This document shows, piece after piece, positions 5,754 through 8,048 of a stretch of 8,048 bases of DNA (its first letter is position 1; each line of letters begins with the position of its first letter). A program made the translations under genes and the position numbers. The notes under the pieces were generated by a model that ran no database searches, was not told the origin of the DNA, and saw only the letters and a list, made by a program, of their open reading frames with translations. This DNA comes from Flavobacteriaceae bacterium UBA1682 (GTDB taxonomy: Bacteria > Bacteroidota > Bacteroidia > Flavobacteriales > Flavobacteriaceae), in NCBI GenBank assembly GCA_002320285.1, contig DCKE01000015.1:1-8048 (forward strand), in the 5' to 3' direction.

Positions 5754-5789
5754 AAAAAAGCCTGACTCCTATGAAGGAATCAGGCTTTT
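5754..5789 (-). terminator. Rho-independent terminator of typA
   Basis: In minus-strand RNA a 14-bp stem forms between 5776-5789 and 5756-5769, with AAAAGCCTGA pairing with TCAGGCTTTT and an inner TCC with GGA, a six-base loop and a run of six U. The one imperfect position is a U-G wobble in minus-strand RNA but a C-A mismatch in plus-strand RNA, so the hairpin suits minus-strand termination. It starts 24 bases after the typA stop. Confidence 0.9.
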
Positions 5790-5813
5790 ATTGTATATAA
5801 AAACTAATTAGTA

Positions 5814-7610
5814 TTAGCTTTTGAATCTTTTACGATCCGTTTCTTTTAAGTAGATTTTTCTTAAACGAAGTGATTTTGGTGTAACCTCAACATATTCGTC
5901 TTTCTGAATATACTCTAATGCTTCTTCTAAAGAGAATTTGATAGCTGGAACAATTCTAGCTTTATCATCTGCTCCTGAAGAACGAACGTTAGATAATTTT
6001 TTAGTTTTAGTTACGTTAACGGTCATGTCATCTCCTCTAGAGTTTTCACCGATAACTTGTCCTTCGTAAATATCCTCATTAGGATCAACGAAAAACTTAC
6101 CACGATCTTGTAATTTATCGATAGAATAAGGAATCGCTTTTCCGTTTTCCATAGAAATTAACGATCCGTTGATACGTCCAGCGATATTTCCTTTGAACGG
6201 TTGGTATTCCAAAAATCTATGAGCCATAATTGCCTCACCAGCTGTAGCTGTTAAGATTTGGTTTCTCAATCCAATGATACCGCGAGAAGGAATTAAGAAT
6301 TTAACGATCATACGTTCTCCTCTTGGTTCCATACTCAACATTTCTCCTTTTCTCAAAGTCACGAATTCTACCGCACGACCAGATAAATTTTCCGGGATGT
6401 CAATAGTTAACTCTTCAACCGGCTCACATTTCACACCGTCAATATCTTTTAAGATAACCTGAGGTTGTCCAATTTGAAGCTCATATCCTTCACGTCTCAT
6501 CGTTTCAATCAAAACTGATAAGTGCAATACTCCACGACCAAAAACCATGAATTTATCAGCACTATCTGTAGGATGAACGCGAAGCGCCAAGTTTTTCTCC
6601 AATTCTTTAGCCAAACGATCTTTAATATGTCTAGAAGTAACGAATTTACCTTCTTTACCAAAGAAAGGAGAGTCATTAATGGTAAACATCATACTCATAG
6701 TAGGCTCATCGATAGTAATAGCAGGTAATCCTTCTGGATTTTCGAAATCTGCAACAACGTCACCAATTTCAAAACCTTCTAAACCAACGATAGCACAAAT
6801 ATCACCTGCAATAACAGATTCTACTTTTCTTCTACCAAGACCTTCAAAAGTGTGAAGTTCTTTAATTTTTTGTTTTTGGATTTTCCCATCGCGTTTGATC
6901 AAAGAAATATTCATTCCTTCTTTCAATTCACCTCTCAATAAACGACCGATAGCGATACGTCCAGTAAAACTAGAATAATCTAAAGAAGTAATCAACATTT
7001 GTGGCGTTCCCTCTTTAACCTCAGCTGCAGGAATGTGCTCCAATACCATGTCTAATAATGGCTCTAAAGTCGTAGTTGGTTGTTTCCAATCCGTAGACAT
7101 CCAGTTGTTTTTAGCAGAACCATAAACAGCAGGGAAGTCCATTTGCCACTCTTCAGCACCCAATTCAAACATCAAGTCGAAAACTTTTTCATGTACTTCC
7201 TCTGGAGTACAGTTTTCCTTATCAACTTTATTAATTACAACACAAGGTTTTAGACCTAAATCTATAGCTTTTTGCAATACGAAACGCGTTTGAGGCATTG
7301 GTCCTTCAAAAGCATCCACGATCAAAAGTACCCCATCAGCCATATTCAATACACGCTCTACCTCACCACCGAAATCGGCGTGACCAGGAGTATCAATAAT
7401 GTTGATTTTAGTACCTTTATAAGTTACTGAAACGTTTTTAGAAGTAATGGTAATTCCTCTTTCTCTTTCAATATCGTTATTGTCTAAGATTAAATCACCG
7501 GTATTTTCGTTTTCACGAAACAGTTGGCAATAGTACATAATCTTATCAACCATAGTAGTTTTACCGTGGTCAACGTGAGCAATAATAGCTATATTTCTAA
7601 TAGGTGTCAT
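5814..7610 (-). CDS. typA: Ribosome-associated translational GTPase TypA/BipA
   Basis: TypA (BipA) is an EF-G-like GTPase that binds the 70S ribosome and supports 50S assembly and stress or cold adaptation. The 598-residue length is typical. The G domain has all five motifs: AHVDHGKT (11-18), RGIT (51-54), DTPGH (73-77), NKVD (127-130) and GSA (164-166). A beta-barrel domain II follows (SLDYSSFTGRIAIGRLLRG), then EF-G-like domains III and V (HPTDSADKFMVFGRGVLHLSVL; PRGERMIVKFLIPSRGIIGLR). The C-terminal domain specific to BipA ends with FSLEEALEYIQKDEYVEVTP and SLRLRKIYL. The start MTPIRNIAIIAHVDHG is the family norm. It lies 123 bases downstream of rpsT, beyond the rpsT terminator, so it likely has its own promoter. 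No defects are seen. Confidence 0.97.
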   Translation of the reverse strand: MTPIRNIAIIAHVDHGKTTMVDKIMYYCQLFRENENTGDLILDNNDIERERGITITSKNVSVTYKGTKINIIDTPGHADFGGEVERVLNMADGVLLIVDAFEGPMPQTRFVLQKAIDLGLKPCVVINKVDKENCTPEEVHEKVFDLMFELGAEEWQMDFPAVYGSAKNNWMSTDWKQPTTTLEPLLDMVLEHIPAAEVKEGTPQMLITSLDYSSFTGRIAIGRLLRGELKEGMNISLIKRDGKIQKQKIKELHTFEGLGRRKVESVIAGDICAIVGLEGFEIGDVVADFENPEGLPAITIDEPTMSMMFTINDSPFFGKEGKFVTSRHIKDRLAKELEKNLALRVHPTDSADKFMVFGRGVLHLSVLIETMRREGYELQIGQPQVILKDIDGVKCEPVEELTIDIPENLSGRAVEFVTLRKGEMLSMEPRGERMIVKFLIPSRGIIGLRNQILTATAGEAIMAHRFLEYQPFKGNIAGRINGSLISMENGKAIPYSIDKLQDRGKFFVDPNEDIYEGQVIGENSRGDDMTVNVTKTKKLSNVRSSGADDKARIVPAIKFSLEEALEYIQKDEYVEVTPKSLRLRKIYLKETDRKRFKS

Positions 7611-7640
7611 ATGGATGTGTTTAACTTTAATTTTTAGTGT

Positions 7641-7662
7641 GAAATCAACCGTAAGGGATTTC
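7641..7662. other. Imperfect hairpin in the typA leader
   Basis: GAAATC (7641-7646) pairs with GATTTC (7657-7662), and an inner CC with GG, around a four-base loop with a two-base bulge. On the plus strand the AATC-AA-CCGTA-A-GGGATT pattern resembles the repeat core AATCCCGTAGGGAT with small insertions. There is no U run after it on the minus strand, so it is not a normal terminator. It could be a leader structure, an operator or a decayed repeat. Confidence 0.35.
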
Positions 7663-7676
7663 TATATTTCTAACAA

Positions 7677-7701
7677 CAAAAGCCCTCGGATAGGAGAGCT
7701 T
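7677..7701 (-). terminator. Rho-independent terminator of rpsT
   Basis: In minus-strand RNA an 8-bp stem (7694-7701 with 7680-7687; AAGCUCUC with GAGGGCUU) has a six-base loop and runs into UUUUGUUG. The single U-G wobble would be a C-A mismatch on the other strand, so the direction fits rpsT, whose stop is 33 bases upstream. The U run is short, so read-through into typA is possible. Confidence 0.75.
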
Positions 7702-7733
7702 AAATTATATTACTTCTTCAAAAACATTGCCTA

Positions 7734-7985
7734 TTATAATGCAGCAACGTGTTTTGTTAATTTTGATTTCAAGTTAGAAGCTTTATTGCTATGAATGATG
7801 TTTTTCTTAGCCAATTTATCAATCATAGAAACAACTACGTTCAACTTCTCAGTAGCTTCGTTTTTGTCTTCTACCAAACGCAATGCTTTAATTGCATTAC
7901 GAGTCGTTTTATGCTGATATCTATTTAAAACTCTTCTTTTTTCGTTGCTTCTAATTCTTTTTAAAGCTGACTTATGATTTGCCAT
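7734..7985 (-). CDS. rpsT: 30S ribosomal protein S20
   Basis: S20 is a primary 16S rRNA-binding protein of the small subunit and forms a three-helix bundle. The 83-residue product is highly basic and begins MANHKSALKRIRSNEKRR, the standard S20 opening, followed by NRYQHKTTRNAIKAL. The C-terminal helix contains DKLAKKNIIHSNKASNLKSKL, which holds the conserved K-I-H-NKA-KS pattern of the family. Length is slightly below the usual 86-88 residues. The start MAN is the family norm. The gene begins 42 bases after the end of the tRNA upstream, so it may be transcribed with the tRNA or from a short AT-rich promoter between them; a strong terminator follows. Confidence 0.97.
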   Translation of the reverse strand: MANHKSALKRIRSNEKRRVLNRYQHKTTRNAIKALRLVEDKNEATEKLNVVVSMIDKLAKKNIIHSNKASNLKSKLTKHVAAL

Positions 7986-8027
7986 TTTATTTTCTAAATT
8001 AATTAACCCTAATTATCTTTTTTATTG

Positions 8028-8048
8028 TAGTCCGTAGGGGAATCGAAC
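8028..8048 (-). tRNA. 3' end of a tRNA gene, cut by the window edge (perhaps tRNA-Glu)
   Basis: On the minus strand the end reads GTTCGATTCCCCTACGGACTA. This fits the last base of the T stem, the T loop TTCGATT, the 3' T-stem strand CCCCT, the 3' acceptor strand ACGGACT and discriminator A. The next bases are CAA, so CCA is not encoded and would be added afterwards. The predicted 5' acceptor strand is AGTCCGT and the 5' T stem AGGGG, both outside the window. The T-arm resembles that of tRNA-Glu, but the anticodon is not visible, so identity is a guess. Confidence 0.75.

Noticed and set aside
6274..6728. Plus-strand open frames inside typA
   Set aside because: They are antisense shadows of a highly conserved gene, with no promoter or family features.
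8028..8048. Shared CCCTACGG between the tRNA 3' end and the repeat core, hinting at a tRNA-derived repeat
   Set aside because: The match is only eight bases, and the flanks do not align.

Overview
The window looks like the chromosome of a Flavobacterium-type member of the Bacteroidota. It is AT-rich, gene starts lack Shine-Dalgarno sequences, and boxes of the Bacteroidota -7 type (TAnnTTTG) lie upstream of two genes. The proteins (TypA, the lipoate-dependent E2, a TruC-like synthase) read as flavobacterial. All genes lie on the minus strand, so the order of transcription runs from the right end to the left end.

Right half (8048 to about 4550): the 3' end of a tRNA gene (perhaps tRNA-Glu), then rpsT (ribosomal protein S20) with its own terminator, then typA/bipA (ribosome-associated GTPase) with a strong terminator, then a family 2 glycosyltransferase. 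The glycosyltransferase has a promoter-like box touching its start codon and an unassigned C-terminal extension. The middle (4460 to 1606) carries a lone E2 acyltransferase of a 2-oxo acid dehydrogenase complex with a strong terminator, then a probable two-gene unit. That unit holds an ATP-pyrophosphatase of the Dph6/DUF71 family and a TruC-like tRNA pseudouridine synthase. This part is core housekeeping: translation, tRNA modification, cell-surface sugar transfer and oxo-acid oxidation.

Left part (1605 to 1) is accessory. An AT-rich gap of about 330 bp holds one decayed copy of a repeat and a perfect 10-bp inverted repeat. Next comes a gene for a putative lipoprotein whose signal peptide (1278-1192) and body (1195-506) are in different frames; the signal-peptide frame closes with an ATGA overlap onto the ATG of the body. 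Ten bases after the body's stop codon begins a small gene (495-325) for a 56-residue protein with two predicted membrane helices. The pair resembles a surface or secreted effector with a small membrane partner, but that role is inference. The left edge is a tandem array of five imperfect 56-62 bp units, each with a 13-base palindromic core ATCCCTACGGGAT or a near match. The array reaches position 1 and probably continues outside the window.

The most noteworthy items are the split lipoprotein with its small membrane partner and the palindromic tandem repeat with its dispersed relative. The rest is ordinary core genome.
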